A DNA stretch of 64,000 nucleotides from NCBI RefSeq assembly GCF_001667505.1, contig NZ_LZHZ01000054.1, forward strand, positions 1 to 64,000. The letters are read 5' to 3'. Position 1 is the stretch's first letter, and each line of letters begins with the position of its first letter. The position numbers were made by a program, and so were the translations under genes. A model generated the notes under the pieces. That model searched no databases. It worked only from the letters and a program-made list of their open reading frames with translations, and was not told the DNA's origin. The stretch is from Mycobacterium sp. ACS1612. GTDB lineage: Bacteria > Actinomycetota > Actinomycetes > Mycobacteriales > Mycobacteriaceae. Shown piece after piece: positions 9,001 through 15,766 of the stretch.

Positions 9001-11054
9001 TCGACATGAGTTGCCGGCCGCTCAGACTGAGCGTGTCGTGCGAGGGCTTCTCGGACGAGCCGTTGCGTCTCCTGCGGCGACAACCTGGGCTTAGTCGACT
9101 TGCCCGCACCGTCTTTCGATACCACTGGCGACTCTGCCGACCGGAAGGGATTGTCCAATTTCGGCGGAGTTGCCGTCGGCTCACCCTGCCTGGCCGACGA
9201 TGCCTGAGCTACTTGTCTTGTGCCCGAATCATTTTCCGATGTCGAAGTAGACTTGGCGGCCGATGCTGCGGACGCTTGGCTGGCCCCCTGCGGCGTCCCC
9301 GCCGAACCCGGCCCTGCAGGACCACGACCGCCGATTCCTGCGCCCGCCGACCGCTGCCCCGATTGGTCCCAAACCTCGGCACGCTGACCCGATCCCTTCG
9401 ACGGCTGCCCGCTGCCAGACCCATTGGACTGCGCTGGATTTGCGCTCGAACTGTTCGACTCGACCGACGTACCGGTGTTTTGGGTGCCAGTTCCGTTACC
9501 CTGCGCGGTCGCTGCAACGCCAGTCTTTTGTCCAGCTAGTGTGCCGTTAGTCGATGACCCAGCGCTCTGACCGTTGTCCGTCGAAGTGGCTTGCCCGGCG
9601 GACGTACCATTCTGCGCACCAGTGCCCGAGTTCTGACCGTTGCCCGTCGAAGTGGCTTGCCCAGCGGACGTACCATTTTGCGCACCGGTGCCCGAGTTCT
9701 GACCACCGGCCGTCGCAGAACCCTGCCCACCCGCCGTACCACTCTGCGCACCACTGCCCGAGTTCTGACCGTTGCCCGTCGAAGTGGCTTGCCCAGCGGA
9801 CGTACCATTCTGCGCACCAGTGCCCGAGTTCTGACCATTGGCCGACGCAGAACCCCGCCCCGTACCCGAATCATTCTGCGCGACAACGCCGTTGTTCTGC
9901 CCATCGGCCGACGCACCGCCACGCCCTGCCCCGATCGAGCTGCCGCCGTTGCCGTTATCGCCGACAAGTGTCTTTTCGGACTCTGACCACGTCGGACCGC
10001 CGGTGGAGCCGTAGGGATCCGCCGCGTTGACCGTTGGGTCATGCCCTAGATCGGAATCCTCCGTCAAGAAATCGTCGTCCGAGTCGCCGCCTAGTAGAGG
10101 TTTGGTTTCATCCCCATCGAACTCCTTTGGCGGTGGGGGGGCGTTGCCGTGATTTTCCTTGACGCCGTGGATCGCTCCCGTCATCGCACCGGGTATTGCA
10201 CCGCCCAGCACCGATATAGCATCGATGTCACTGCCGGTAGCACCCGCTGCGGCGAGGTTGGCCGGTATCCCGATCGCGTAGTGAGTCGCAGCCCCTTTCA
10301 CGATTTTCGTGATCACGTTCTTGGCTGGGGGGACGATGTGATTTACCGGATGGTGTAGGACGCCGCCGACCGCGCCACCGACTACACCGCCGATCGCGGC
10401 TTTCCCGATATTTTTTCCGCTGAACCCGGTGCCCCGCTTGTCGTGCTGGTATGCCTCGACCGCGACTTCTTGTAGCACGCTTTGCCAGAGCTCTTGAAAT
10501 GCTTGCTTTCCGCCATACTTGATGACCTTGGGGAGGGTTACCGTGCCCTTACCGATATTTATGGCTTCTTCAATGCCGCGCAGAGCCTTCACAATTGTTT
10601 GGATCCATCGCAATTCCATGAGGGCCTCATAGCCCGGAATCCACTCCAACGAAATCCCGAAGGTGAAGGACGCGCTCGCAAGCGCATACGCGATCTCAAG
10701 CGCCGTCATCACCAACGTGGCAATGATGTTCACCTTGGCGTATTCGACATGCTGGGCGAAGTCGTGCGCCTCAGCACTCAGCGCCCTCAGTGCATCAACC
10801 TCATGGGCGATCGAGTTCTCGCCATCCAACAGGTCGTCGAACTGGGCCTTGGCCGCTGTGGCCGTGTCGCCGACGAGCACCGCGAGCGTGTCGTTGCGAA
10901 CCTGGTCCAGCCCGGGAAGTAGCGCTTCTAGCTTATCGGCGGCCTGCTTCCAGTCGTCGGCGAGGCGATACATGGCGTCTTCATCGCCGTCGGGCCACTC
11001 CTGGCCGGCGATCACCGCCAGCCACTGCAACTCCGGCGGCATATGAATGGTCAA
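3..11054 (-). CDS. Giant CpnT-like T7SS polymorphic toxin with SecA-like and papain-fold deamidase domains
   Basis: 3683 residues, last gene of the ESX island operon, read from a TTG at 11054 (an ATG four codons later at 11042 is the alternative). Seen, in order: residues 1-170 resemble the WXG100-like N-terminus of CpnT (EWPDGD, helical, hydrophobic stretch near 108-135); 320-900 is acidic, Gly/Ser/Asn/Gln-rich linker with 22-residue repeats; about 940-1565 is SecA-like with Walker A AAGEGKS (K1029), a DEAD-type EIDEID near 1134, SGTAN near 1320 and a RAARSGDPGS motif VI near 1485; about 1665-1845 is a papain-like fold with C1689 in MACGAAM, GHMMA (H1779 and H1789) and WVDPQ (D1812), the order of the glutamine-deamidase toxin family; 1850-2340 is folded but unassigned; a short domain near 2670; and a possible clan-CD Cys peptidase (H3231 in ASHGD, C3273 in SIC). 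Known: such proteins are ESX-exported effectors. Inference: the SecA-like part aids unfolding or translocation. The last about 22 residues may be out of frame (C run at 68-71). Confidence 0.85.
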   Translation of the reverse strand: MTIHMPPELQWLAVIAGQEWPDGDEDAMYRLADDWKQAADKLEALLPGLDQVRNDTLAVLVGDTATAAKAQFDDLLDGENSIAHEVDALRALSAEAHDFAQHVEYAKVNIIATLVMTALEIAYALASASFTFGISLEWIPGYEALMELRWIQTIVKALRGIEEAINIGKGTVTLPKVIKYGGKQAFQELWQSVLQEVAVEAYQHDKRGTGFSGKNIGKAAIGGVVGGAVGGVLHHPVNHIVPPAKNVITKIVKGAATHYAIGIPANLAAAGATGSDIDAISVLGGAIPGAMTGAIHGVKENHGNAPPPPKEFDGDETKPLLGGDSDDDFLTEDSDLGHDPTVNAADPYGSTGGPTWSESEKTLVGDNGNGGSSIGAGRGGASADGQNNGVVAQNDSGTGRGSASANGQNSGTGAQNGTSAGQATSTGNGQNSGSGAQSGTAGGQGSATAGGQNSGTGAQNGTSAGQATSTGNGQNSGTGAQNGTSAGQATSTDNGQSAGSSTNGTLAGQKTGVAATAQGNGTGTQNTGTSVESNSSSANPAQSNGSGSGQPSKGSGQRAEVWDQSGQRSAGAGIGGRGPAGPGSAGTPQGASQASAASAAKSTSTSENDSGTRQVAQASSARQGEPTATPPKLDNPFRSAESPVVSKDGAGKSTKPRLSPQETQRLVREALARHAQSERPATHVDEPIDASVESRSISSEALGSDDVEITPRGDSDVDQEFNLNRGSDGDHDDFASDTETLVGDGPGTDSEKTRSNGAVAQDVSADESMQPDRHRLAPADGGGGVGSDDRFADGTAWHRDVDGWLVAGQGGRIDVGPGFGGPHVELPGGTRGVFDSNGVLQHVVLPDGTSHDRGLDGNWSRARENPGEVQVVKTGHGDVLASDNEKVIDTKTGETIAYRQIKHDNGHRLPQPKVLLPDGQGGWKETPVPLDTVRYEAWLAGANKAHDTARTMFDIAGRSGPSIPEPERLTHLGTEELKALLGGTPDDMKAALYEAVRRTKGVSLRWTQLSAGGALERGDVVNMAAGEGKSYLFLMSNALEAAKLAKAGEGGAVHMHTTRDVLAEQLEPDFRAVMEPLGYAVHRLNSDNPPPAPRPGQPTVYLGTSQDAAFTLLKHGSVGGHSGVGPGFHAEIDEIDEALVYSNGHYILSEGTGADAPRAVADPIKGIHKFLSDKLATGELTDADFGREPDTVGGPARLTEAGIAKAIALLNPHGKLTPAEVDAQLGKLDMAAAAHWEYVENVHYVIDDTTGKLYIIDQTTHQVLYDPRTSSESRWNGGLAQALEAKHGLTVRHDSDGDKKVTSQGLYETYSKVVGASGTANGKNELFAKQGLSSQIADISRYYTSGLTTHEIGVSANLKEKLTTIADDVQQMQALGDTARPQLILAHRNDLVKQLSAHLDERNVEHVSIDAKWFLKQGVDRDEAFKEVVAQAGKPGKVLVINMQGARGVDIPLDDAAKALGGLHVVVTGHSEVSKDIDIQAENRAARSGDPGSVKFYISPDDDLFRLSHNPQVQLAVIQYRAALHTGVDLTDSQQGLRDAVPVSQSDAALRMGIRQAPQARGPPPHTTTTDTADLHIAAEHQPPHRPPAGLSHVAPSRGPGGFSGASDEVDKKFSHSRDRAGDREVSDYDSDEGLPDTASQLPFGSTLVGGPTRQLPAPPGVGVDRGGLPYSELGLELKLADAPEGMACGAAMKWFLEEAYPGGLRPLGVSDDDVRERGGVAGALGRVVAGPGWGRLRDVGQLREAVRSRPGSTAVVAANRAVPLLNPVSAKTDPFVGHMMAPDPFVGHMMALHSLDPSTVDHGGEVLRWVDPQQQRVYGADVGPDLVPPELRAGAGAWAVVIDPHGRVLAPGEWSRRISNAEALLDPPRSHRFGMHGVEIEVHNVGLSIFGSALDSKTTLLTSKDNMISVVVDTKTVWVDKDGKYYETAEARDHAGAEPHPTEPKTKISVPEIVTEPARTLAGELSTFERHSLEQRVADLLQTLGSAKPGTRLSKLFPADGDYVVHGHSSIEVTRYPDMHADAPLYVQYTEDVPVAGIYAFLQHAASNARPSEPRRRFALSGLRFGRDVAGLIVQGRAQVDTDAPSDKRPPDEDMQMLVASEPLVSIMGPMALLYAEVAAIIFNLHTGGGLAKTKTLVMPRQSLRTIWRALGPEERREVSQHAQKIRDLFGRSFKRDYPKLAADDLMNHDISAFGGGKLTVKALLDEVLDPPDDRRLFDRAQLFATSTAKGGDRLNERGDGQLATVALEARYYGEPKHLKPKRLTNFSDQEMFRRDADTLVATTQDIDKFAFLAHQLNADPSGHDVITELTNLVAARVDEPQAPTTKLVAAIGRYLNENPTKAKDLALLLGPASQRLEVQLVPQAHATTGGPPRRTVSETPWSSESDDAERAPRRRPRKAGTPSQRSGDARGGQVAGQRARQPQQLPPLRRRQPRSEQQPVDSLPESGPPMRRVVRRRGGGAPRPRESSIDSARSAAPSSDSDDLRQTPRRGQLADATRPMPHNSGGQGGSAGGASDRPPVGVHLGPPREPLGGPTASGPLLASDPAAATPTTHHAGLPIAPADTGSPILHTESPLVESIAHPSTSPAGPSRSSTGAVEDADYVPFANLVPRHQSSSTGAGFAEQRDFAEPDDGFPSEAGASPQDRAVRRPLPTPREPLPTPLRRLRTEPWYVDFEVEGKEIGDKQRESIDAIAADVAELVAARSGAGGGPLIVHVDGGGNGSWMSLSGRNTTATDVGDQRARLISQALHDKVTLLLAGRPGSVEFAPPTSRGRPLRGDIPDRIENAARRVVIVRIDEAAPPHGGGESGQPRPPQDVLINLPPLHPTTVTPASAEETTDESESPNAPPLAVRHPVDLPPAASVAHPVESSTHNVSPSLAGHQQDSLASEVEQRPHTPLSEHGEPSRQPSQSEMSSKGKGKQRNDGQRSEGELRSRVEELEALPGLSALRDQWLADARRDLAAWESRKASASRQARPDVDRDDADGPSWWRSGIAGETWTALEANDPHRAGWVLGSAVNEVGLHPAAAAKLASLNVDATDVKAVGAEVQRAYGNLTADEQRVSTPNLVDQLVRAVLGLPVRVEKKGGSALPQATGSEQEARGPGQRQAGPSGSGHVTAADGDGPVVPPNTDVRRRLAVARDHADAADTALLRWIDAVDASLGDPADVDAIQAAVVSLDLISTKIEAARHGQVAVYRVPVGLAIGQDIVDGAGIQPIQRFPDQASHFVVASHGDAEKLWADGRPDGPGLSGTELGDLIERDPRWPRSEVILSICEAATNPADGPAAQLARRLPGTLIVAGQGDVQTTSDGWAVVEQTADTTGFLGFRYDPKTGSTEITQLSPFLHVSQPSARVDEIAFAHHLYDRAEGARKNAEVFDLAATRMRELDDWIEQHRTVDDEIAALRDRRVGGDPARPDGVTADEVRAVQETARAWLDRLASIEERIDSAIVLPAGLARQQALGTLNHELTTLTKELNAAVPTFQRLRAEGMTTSEAQEALLDRVLPTPQPGSPDLLPNPFDVIDDIGELPNPFDAFSEPPSPVEASSHITDTATDGEYSLEGQRLSDHASDRGGLARVSGRGGVFNRAGGAQVRLWLGPGHGGALSVAQLDGLMASDSLSALLGDGHGELSEVQCELLAGWLIGVLHPDGVRGVTVDDSVVGRGGVCRRTRRRAWAPRNHAVVAPG
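5678..5737. repeat. Exact 30-bp tandem duplication inside the papain-like toxin domain
   Basis: Two identical 30-bp units, 5678-5707 and 5708-5737, lie head to tail and keep the reading frame. Each encodes DPFVGHMMA plus one linker residue, so the segment holding the putative catalytic histidine occurs twice (H1779 and H1789). The perfect identity of the two copies suggests a recent event or an assembly artefact. Confidence 0.95.
9571..9834. repeat. Four 66-bp coding tandem repeats in the toxin linker
   Basis: Units begin at 9571, 9637, 9703 and 9769, each exactly 66 bp, with degenerate flanking copies. They encode a 22-residue Gly/Asn/Gln/Ser/Thr pattern (core NGQNSGTGAQNGTSAGQ) in the disordered linker between the WXG100-like N-terminus and the SecA-like module. 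The period is a multiple of three and the frame stays open, so these are protein repeats rather than a CRISPR array. Confidence 0.9.
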
Positions 11055-11109
11055 GAGCCCACCACGCCGTGTTTTATCTGAAGTTTAGGGCAAAACACAC
11101 TAACTACGC

Positions 11110-11400
11110 CTACGAGTGTTTTTCCATGGTGTCGGCCGCGGTGTTCAATCCGTCCGCGTAGAAATCCAGAACATCAGTGAGGTTTTGGAGTATCTCGGTC
11201 GTATATTTGACCTGGTCCAGGTACCCGCCGGAGACCGTGGCGAACTGTTTGCCCATCTTGCCCGTTCCCCACGGCGCACCGCCTGAGTCGGCATTATTCA
11301 ACGCCAGATTCTTCACACTTTTCGCATCATCTGACCGATCACTGAGTTCATTCGCCACTTTCCGCAAACCAGCCGGGGTCACTGCTACTTCTTTTGCCAT
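11110..11400 (-). CDS. EspC-like WXG100-superfamily ESX secretion target
   Basis: 96 residues. The pattern VTPAGLRKVANEL... followed by a long amphipathic helix, a Gly-containing turn (GGAPWGTGK near 41-49) and a second helix fits the EspC/WXG100 type VII target family, which form helical hairpins exported by ESX systems. I see no clear YxxxD/E signal at the C-terminus, unlike the other EspC-like gene of the island, so it may travel as the partner of the adjacent giant toxin, whose gene starts 55 bp downstream. Its ATG shares TGATG with the stop of the YbaB-like gene, which indicates translational coupling. Family fit is good; the pairing is inference. Confidence 0.7.
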   Translation of the reverse strand: MAKEVAVTPAGLRKVANELSDRSDDAKSVKNLALNNADSGGAPWGTGKMGKQFATVSGGYLDQVKYTTEILQNLTDVLDFYADGLNTAADTMEKHS

Positions 11401-11870
11401 CAGGCTTTCCTCACATTGGGATAAGCCGAACTCCCCTCGTCGACTTCGACTTGAGTCTCGGGTTCATTCGGTAGGGCTGTGGGCGGACTGAAAAACGACA
11501 ACACTTCAGAGAAATCTGGCATTTCACCGTCAACGTCGGTCAACGACCGCATCGTCTGTCGGCGCCGAGTCATCGGCTCGAGCAGGGCCGCCGACTGGCG
11601 GCCAACGTCTTGTGCCGCCTTCCGAACCGCACTGACGATGTGGCCGCCGAGTTCGGCCAGCTCATTGTCATCGAGATAGTCTTCTTCGATCACGATGTCG
11701 CACACGACACCCTGCACGTCGACGGTGACCTCGACGGCACCTTCAGCGGCCGTCGCCTTGGCCATCAGCGACGTACGCTTCTCCTGCAGAGCGGCCAGAT
11801 CTCGCATCTGCTCGTGCAGCAGCGACATCATGTCGCCGAGATCCTCTGCTCTCAAAAGGTTTTCCACCAC
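11400..11870 (-). CDS. YbaB/EbfC-family protein of the ESX island
   Basis: 156 residues. Residues 10-85 follow the YbaB/EbfC pattern: an N-terminal helix rich in M, Q and E, then the strand pair VEVTVDVQGVVCDIVIEEDYL and a C-terminal helix (HIVSAVRKAAQDVG). YbaB-like proteins are small dimeric nucleoid-associated proteins, and ESX-1 carries one as EspL, where it supports secretion or stability of substrates. The acidic C-terminal tail, about 70 residues, is not part of the fold. It is translationally coupled to the EspC-like gene downstream through TGATG. Probable role: cytoplasmic helper for the toxin or its partner; not shown by the sequence. Confidence 0.75.
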   Translation of the reverse strand: MVENLLRAEDLGDMMSLLHEQMRDLAALQEKRTSLMAKATAAEGAVEVTVDVQGVVCDIVIEEDYLDDNELAELGGHIVSAVRKAAQDVGRQSAALLEPMTRRRQTMRSLTDVDGEMPDFSEVLSFFSPPTALPNEPETQVEVDEGSSAYPNVRKA

Positions 11871-11907
11871 ACTGCCTTCCTTCTGCGTCGAAGCATCTAA
11901 ATCCAGG

Positions 11908-12729
11908 TCACGTCAGGCCACGGCGTTTCTCCCGCAGGATCGCCACATCATCAGCGATGAGCCGGTCGATTCGTTCGTGAAGCAGCGACCTCGTCATCGG
12001 TTGAGCGCTGGCCATATCCGATGCAAAGATGTAGTCGCCGTCGTCTCGCACCTGGATCCACACCAGGGTCTCCTTATTCCAATCAGGTCCCCACTTCGCC
12101 CGTCGACGCCAATGACTCTGAACACTGGCGTAGGCAGTCACCTCCTCTTGGGGGACGGTGACATCCGCTCTGTCGGCAAACGTTTCAGAGACGGCGAAAC
12201 CACCACTGTCATAGACATTTTGGTCTGGCAGCAGGTACTCGTTGACGACGATCGCAGGATGCCGCCCCGGCTTGTCGATAGGAGCCCTCTGAGCAATGGC
12301 CGCCCCGAGTTCGTACGGCGAAAGCCGATATACGTCAACGAGGTCCACGTCGGGCCTCTGTTGGGCAAGGAATCCTTGTTCGTCCTTCCGGTGCGCCACA
12401 ATCCGTACGCTCGGCGTGTCGTTCGGGATGTATTGGATGTTCAACGTCACGCAGATGTCTGCGCCGGCATAGCTCACCATGTACTTGTCGAGGTGCTTCA
12501 AGTCGCCGCCTACGTACCTCTCGCGTACACCCGAGGCATGCGCGGCGACGTCTTCGACGCTGCCGAATTCCGCCGGCCGCGTATGCATGAACGGATACGG
12601 CAAGAAGTCGTAGTCGTGGACTTCGTTGAGCACCTTGAGGTCGTAGAGGTCGATGGTGTCCAGCAGAAGCAACTCCGTTTCGTACGTGTGCACGCCGAGG
12701 CGCCCGCCGCGCTTTCCGAAGTGGGTCAC
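11908..12729 (-). CDS. Divergent EspG-family ESX chaperone-like protein
   Basis: 273 residues from a GTG start four bases after the stop of the EspB-like gene. The layout resembles the EspG family, cytosolic chaperones that bind PE/PPE or other ESX substrates: an N-terminal helix and strand segment (LLLLDTIDLYDLKVL), a central LSPYELGAAIAQ helix like the family's middle segment, and a C-terminal strand, loop and helix (ETLVWIQVRDDGDYIF... LLHERIDRLIADD) matching the EspG end. Similarity is weak compared with the clear EspG at 16112-16924, so this may serve a different client, for example the toxin or the EspB-like protein encoded next to it. Confidence 0.55.
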   Translation of the reverse strand: MTHFGKRGGRLGVHTYETELLLLDTIDLYDLKVLNEVHDYDFLPYPFMHTRPAEFGSVEDVAAHASGVRERYVGGDLKHLDKYMVSYAGADICVTLNIQYIPNDTPSVRIVAHRKDEQGFLAQQRPDVDLVDVYRLSPYELGAAIAQRAPIDKPGRHPAIVVNEYLLPDQNVYDSGGFAVSETFADRADVTVPQEEVTAYASVQSHWRRRAKWGPDWNKETLVWIQVRDDGDYIFASDMASAQPMTRSLLHERIDRLIADDVAILREKRRGLT

Positions 12730-12733
12730 AGTG

Positions 12734-14890
12734 TCACCGGCCCCCGATTGTTTGGCCCGGCGTCACCTTTGGAACAAGGCGTGGGTCTCGTTGCGGGTGA
12801 CTGTGTCGTCGTTCAGCAGCTGCTGTCCGTGCGGGTGGCTGGGCGGCTTCGTCGGTTTCGGTGCGCTGTTCGCCGTCATCGGCACCCAGCACCGGCACCA
12901 CGGCGTCGATGTCGCCGAAGATCTCCTCGCCGTTCTTCTTGCGGCGCAATGCCTTGTTGGCCTTGTGCTCCTTGCCCCCCGGGCCGCGTTGACCGCCACC
13001 ACCGCCGCCGCTACCCCCGCCAGCAGATCCGCCGGCTCCGGCCGAGGTCTCCGCCAGAGCTCGCTCGCCTGCTGCCATGGCGGGCAGTGCTCCCTTGGAC
13101 GTCGCGGCAACTGGTGTCCCGGCCGGCCCGAGGCCGGCAGCGCCGCCGCGCGCCCCGAGCCCAGCGCCACCACCATTACCGCCGCCGGCGTGTCCCCCGG
13201 CCCCATCGAGCGTCTTCAGGTTCTTTGGGTCAAACTCCGGTGTTCCGTTGGGGATTCTTGATTTTCCTTGCAAGGCATTTAGTGCCTGCTGAGCGGCATC
13301 TGCAGCCTGGCCGGCCGCATTCGCGGCTTGGCCGGTGCCATCAGCGCCGTTCTGGCTAGGATTGCTGAGCAGGCTCTTACCAGTGCCTGCGGGGCTGTTC
13401 GTCGCGCCCGTGACCCCACCCAGCGCGCTGCTCAGACCGCTAGTGAGACCGCTCAATCCGCTCAGGGCACCCAATCCACTGTCGGCGCCTTGTGGCAGAG
13501 CCGAGAAATTGCCACCGGTCAGCGTCCGTAGATCAGCGGGGGTCATCCCGGGTGGGAGATTCGCCGCCAGAGCCTGCAAGGCCGCCGGCGGTAGGTTGGC
13601 CAAATTCGGGTCGGCCAACAGGCTCGACAGGGTGGTGGGATCGACCGTGCCACCGTTGGGGTCCTTCAACGCATTCGACACAGCATTGGAGTCAAATCCG
13701 TCACCGCCGCCACCGCCGTTCTTCAACGCATTCGCAACGGCGTTCGGATCAAACCCGTCACCGCCGCCACCGCCGTTCTTCAACGCATTCGCAACGGCGT
13801 TCGGATCAAACTTGTCACCGCCGCCACCGCCGTTCTTCAACGCATTCGCGATGGCGTTGGGATCAAACTTGTCACCGCCGCCACCGTTGGCACCCAGATT
13901 CTTCAAAGCCTTATCGAGTTGGTCACCGATGCCGCCGTCACCGCCGCCCACGCCGCCCGCGCCGCCCGCGCCCTTCGGATTGTTGGGATCCACACTGATT
14001 GGAGGCGCCTTGCCGAACGAAGGATTGCCCTGCGCGATGTCCTTGATCGCGGGGTTGTAAACAGTCCGTATCACGCTTTGCGCGTGGCTATCGAATTGGC
14101 TGTTGATGTCATTGACGTGGTGCGGGTATGCGTTGCGTAGCACGTCCAGCAACATCGCATCGTTGTGTACGTCCAACGCGATCCACATCATCATCCGCGA
14201 AAAGCCGGCTTCGAGAATGCCTAGGGCTTGCAGTCCTTTCGACAGATCAGCGATAGGGCCCTGGGACAAATCGGTGAACGTCAGCACATTGTTCTTCACC
14301 GCCTGAGCGGTCTCACCGTCCCAACCGTCAACGGCGACGAACTGAGTCGCAAAGTCCTGGGTGTCGCGCACGAGGTCGTTACCGAACTGGGTCCACAAAT
14401 CGCTAAAATGCAGATCGATTGGCGTCTCCACCGCGACGTTCGCGAAAGCATTGCGCAGCTTGTCGAAGGTAAAGTTCTCCGGTACTTCGGGTACCACCGA
14501 TGTCGGGTTTTTGGTTGCGCCCACTGCACCCAGGCCATCGAGCCCATTGGGCGGAGCGTCGAACTCATCGTCAACATTCGGCGTGAAGTCGGGTTTCGGG
14601 AGATGGTCTTTGTCCGCGACGCGAAAGTTGTGGCCCTGCAGCCATTTCAGTATCTTGTCGGGATCATTCCCAACCGCCTCAATCGCGCTAGCGACATCTG
14701 AACCTGTAGGATCAGCGCCACCCTCATTCCAATTCGGCGGTCGCGGCTCATCCTGATACCAGACATCACCGAACGTAGCATTGCCATTGTCGTCATAGGT
14801 GACGTGATAGATCGTGTTGCCGTTGACATCCTTCAACGGCTCATGCTTCTGCCCATCCGCCAAATTGCCGTACTCTCCGGGACCGGTCAT
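12734..14890 (-). CDS. EspB-like WXG-superfamily secreted protein with Gly-rich repeats
   Basis: 718 residues. The N-terminal 300 residues are mainly helical and contain a WDG motif (W190, VDGWDGETAQAV) of the WXG type. Residues about 305-400 carry 19-residue repeats (FDPNAVANALKNGGGGGDG). A long Gly/Ala/Pro-rich low-complexity region follows, then a basic stretch (KANKALRRKKNG) and DIDAVVPVLGADD, a short motif also seen near the ends of the PPE-like and EspA-like proteins of the island. This layout, a helical WXG core plus disordered tail, matches large ESX substrates such as EspB. ATG at 14888-14890, 17 bp after the preceding stop. No enzyme motif seen. Confidence 0.65.
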   Translation of the reverse strand: MTGPGEYGNLADGQKHEPLKDVNGNTIYHVTYDDNGNATFGDVWYQDEPRPPNWNEGGADPTGSDVASAIEAVGNDPDKILKWLQGHNFRVADKDHLPKPDFTPNVDDEFDAPPNGLDGLGAVGATKNPTSVVPEVPENFTFDKLRNAFANVAVETPIDLHFSDLWTQFGNDLVRDTQDFATQFVAVDGWDGETAQAVKNNVLTFTDLSQGPIADLSKGLQALGILEAGFSRMMMWIALDVHNDAMLLDVLRNAYPHHVNDINSQFDSHAQSVIRTVYNPAIKDIAQGNPSFGKAPPISVDPNNPKGAGGAGGVGGGDGGIGDQLDKALKNLGANGGGGDKFDPNAIANALKNGGGGGDKFDPNAVANALKNGGGGGDGFDPNAVANALKNGGGGGDGFDSNAVSNALKDPNGGTVDPTTLSSLLADPNLANLPPAALQALAANLPPGMTPADLRTLTGGNFSALPQGADSGLGALSGLSGLTSGLSSALGGVTGATNSPAGTGKSLLSNPSQNGADGTGQAANAAGQAADAAQQALNALQGKSRIPNGTPEFDPKNLKTLDGAGGHAGGGNGGGAGLGARGGAAGLGPAGTPVAATSKGALPAMAAGERALAETSAGAGGSAGGGSGGGGGGQRGPGGKEHKANKALRRKKNGEEIFGDIDAVVPVLGADDGEQRTETDEAAQPPARTAAAERRHSHPQRDPRLVPKVTPGQTIGGR
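13692..13880. repeat. 57-bp coding tandem repeats in the EspB-like gene
   Basis: Units start at 13692, 13749 and 13806 with exact 57-bp spacing and a partial fourth at 13863. They encode the 19-residue unit FDPNAVANALKNGGGGGDG with few changes. The array stays in frame and probably varies in copy number between strains. Confidence 0.9.
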
Positions 14891-14907
14891 ACGAGATACA
14901 GCCCGCG

Positions 14908-15387
14908 CTAACCGTGATGCTCGATCGAGGCGCCGGCTTTACCTACTGCGTCCTGGAGCGCGTCAAGATAATCGATGCATTTCTGCGCCATGTCCTTCGC
15001 GCCGCCTGGGCCGTTGATGTCGTACAGCAGATTTTGTTTAGTCGCATGTGCCGAGGGGAGATCGCCCTCGTTGCCCATTTCGTCGATCGAATCCATGTAT
15101 GACCGCGTGTATTGGAGCTGTTCTTTATATGTCTTGATGAGGGCGACAAGCTTCTTGCTCGACTCCGGCGTGAAGTGCAAATTGGGCGACCCGGCATCCG
15201 AGAATTTCTTGAGGTCACCCGTCAAATCGGTAATCGAGGCGCCGGTAGGATTGCCGGTGTCGCCGCCCCCGCCGGAGTCGCCCGAGTTGCCACCGGCGCC
15301 TCCGTTGCCGGAACTACCCGAGTTACCGGAACCGCCGCCGCCGTTGCCGGTATCACCCTTGTCGTCGCCTGAATTGGAAGTCGCCAT
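14908..15387 (-). CDS. Small ESX-island protein with Gly/Ser-rich N-terminus
   Basis: 159 residues; not recognised as a named family. Residues 1-50 are almost only Gly, Ser, Asn and Asp, a disordered stretch. Residues 55-159 are predicted helical (LTPESSKKLVALIKTYKEQLQ... YMDSIDEMG... CIDYLDALQDAVGKAG), comparable in size to a WXG100 or PE-type helical hairpin but without a WxG turn or a canonical YxxxD/E. It lies after the WXG100 pair and before the EspB-like gene, with a strong hairpin (15425-15459) between it and the pair. Probable ESX-associated substrate or partner; inference from position. Confidence 0.55.
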   Translation of the reverse strand: MATSNSGDDKGDTGNGGGGSGNSGSSGNGGAGGNSGDSGGGGDTGNPTGASITDLTGDLKKFSDAGSPNLHFTPESSKKLVALIKTYKEQLQYTRSYMDSIDEMGNEGDLPSAHATKQNLLYDINGPGGAKDMAQKCIDYLDALQDAVGKAGASIEHHG

Positions 15388-15424
15388 CGTTGTCGTGCGC
15401 TCTCTTTCTGGTTCTGAGGAGGAT

Positions 15425-15459
15425 GCCCGGGCTTGTTTCGTCGACCAACAAGCCCGGGC
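15425..15459 (-). terminator. Strong intra-operon hairpin after the WXG100 pair
   Basis: Perfect 13-bp inverted repeat: arms 15425-15437 (gcccgggcttgtt) and 15447-15459 (aacaagcccgggc) with a 9-nt loop. There is no T run on the minus-strand side, as in many mycobacterial terminators. It sits just downstream of the WXG100 pair stop and upstream of the distal genes including the toxin, so it may end or attenuate transcription there. Confidence 0.65.
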
Positions 15460-15467
15460 TTGCCTGC

Positions 15468-15755
15468 TTAATAACGAGAAGCGAGAAGCTTGTCGAGGGA
15501 TTGCATGCTGTCCGCCTGCTCGTGCCCAGACCCCTGCAACTGGTCGAGCTGCTGCGCCGCGTCGTCCATTTTTGTCTTGATGAGTGCCATCTGCTGCTGC
15601 ATGGCTTCGGGGGCGGAACCCTTGTAGGCGTCTTGCATCGCGTTGACGACCTGGGCTACGTCATCTTGCAGCTGGTGAAACTGCGCGATGCGGGTCTGAA
15701 TTTCACCCAACGAGTCAGAGATTTGACCGAAGTTGTAGTGGATAACGTCGCTCAT
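15468..15755 (-). CDS. WXG100 protein (EsxA-like), YKG variant
   Basis: 95 residues, standard ESAT-6 size. Two helices flank the turn AYKGSAPEAM near residue 43, where Tyr replaces the usual Trp of WxG. The gene lies 11 bp after the second WXG100 gene (15767-16036), the classic arrangement of a heterodimeric EsxA/EsxB pair exported by type VII secretion. It has no C-terminal YxxxD/E, as expected for the EsxA-like member, whose export signal is supplied by the partner. Confidence 0.85.
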   Translation of the reverse strand: MSDVIHYNFGQISDSLGEIQTRIAQFHQLQDDVAQVVNAMQDAYKGSAPEAMQQQMALIKTKMDDAAQQLDQLQGSGHEQADSMQSLDKLLASRY

Positions 15756-15766
15756 TGATCTACTCC

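Noticed and set aside
9540..9990. Regular repeats that could suggest a CRISPR array
   Set aside because: Unit is 66 bp without spacers, stays in one reading frame and encodes a repeated peptide.
11695..13359. A 554-codon + strand frame across the ESX island
   Set aside because: Runs antisense to four genes with clear ESX family features and has a low-complexity Arg/Pro composition.
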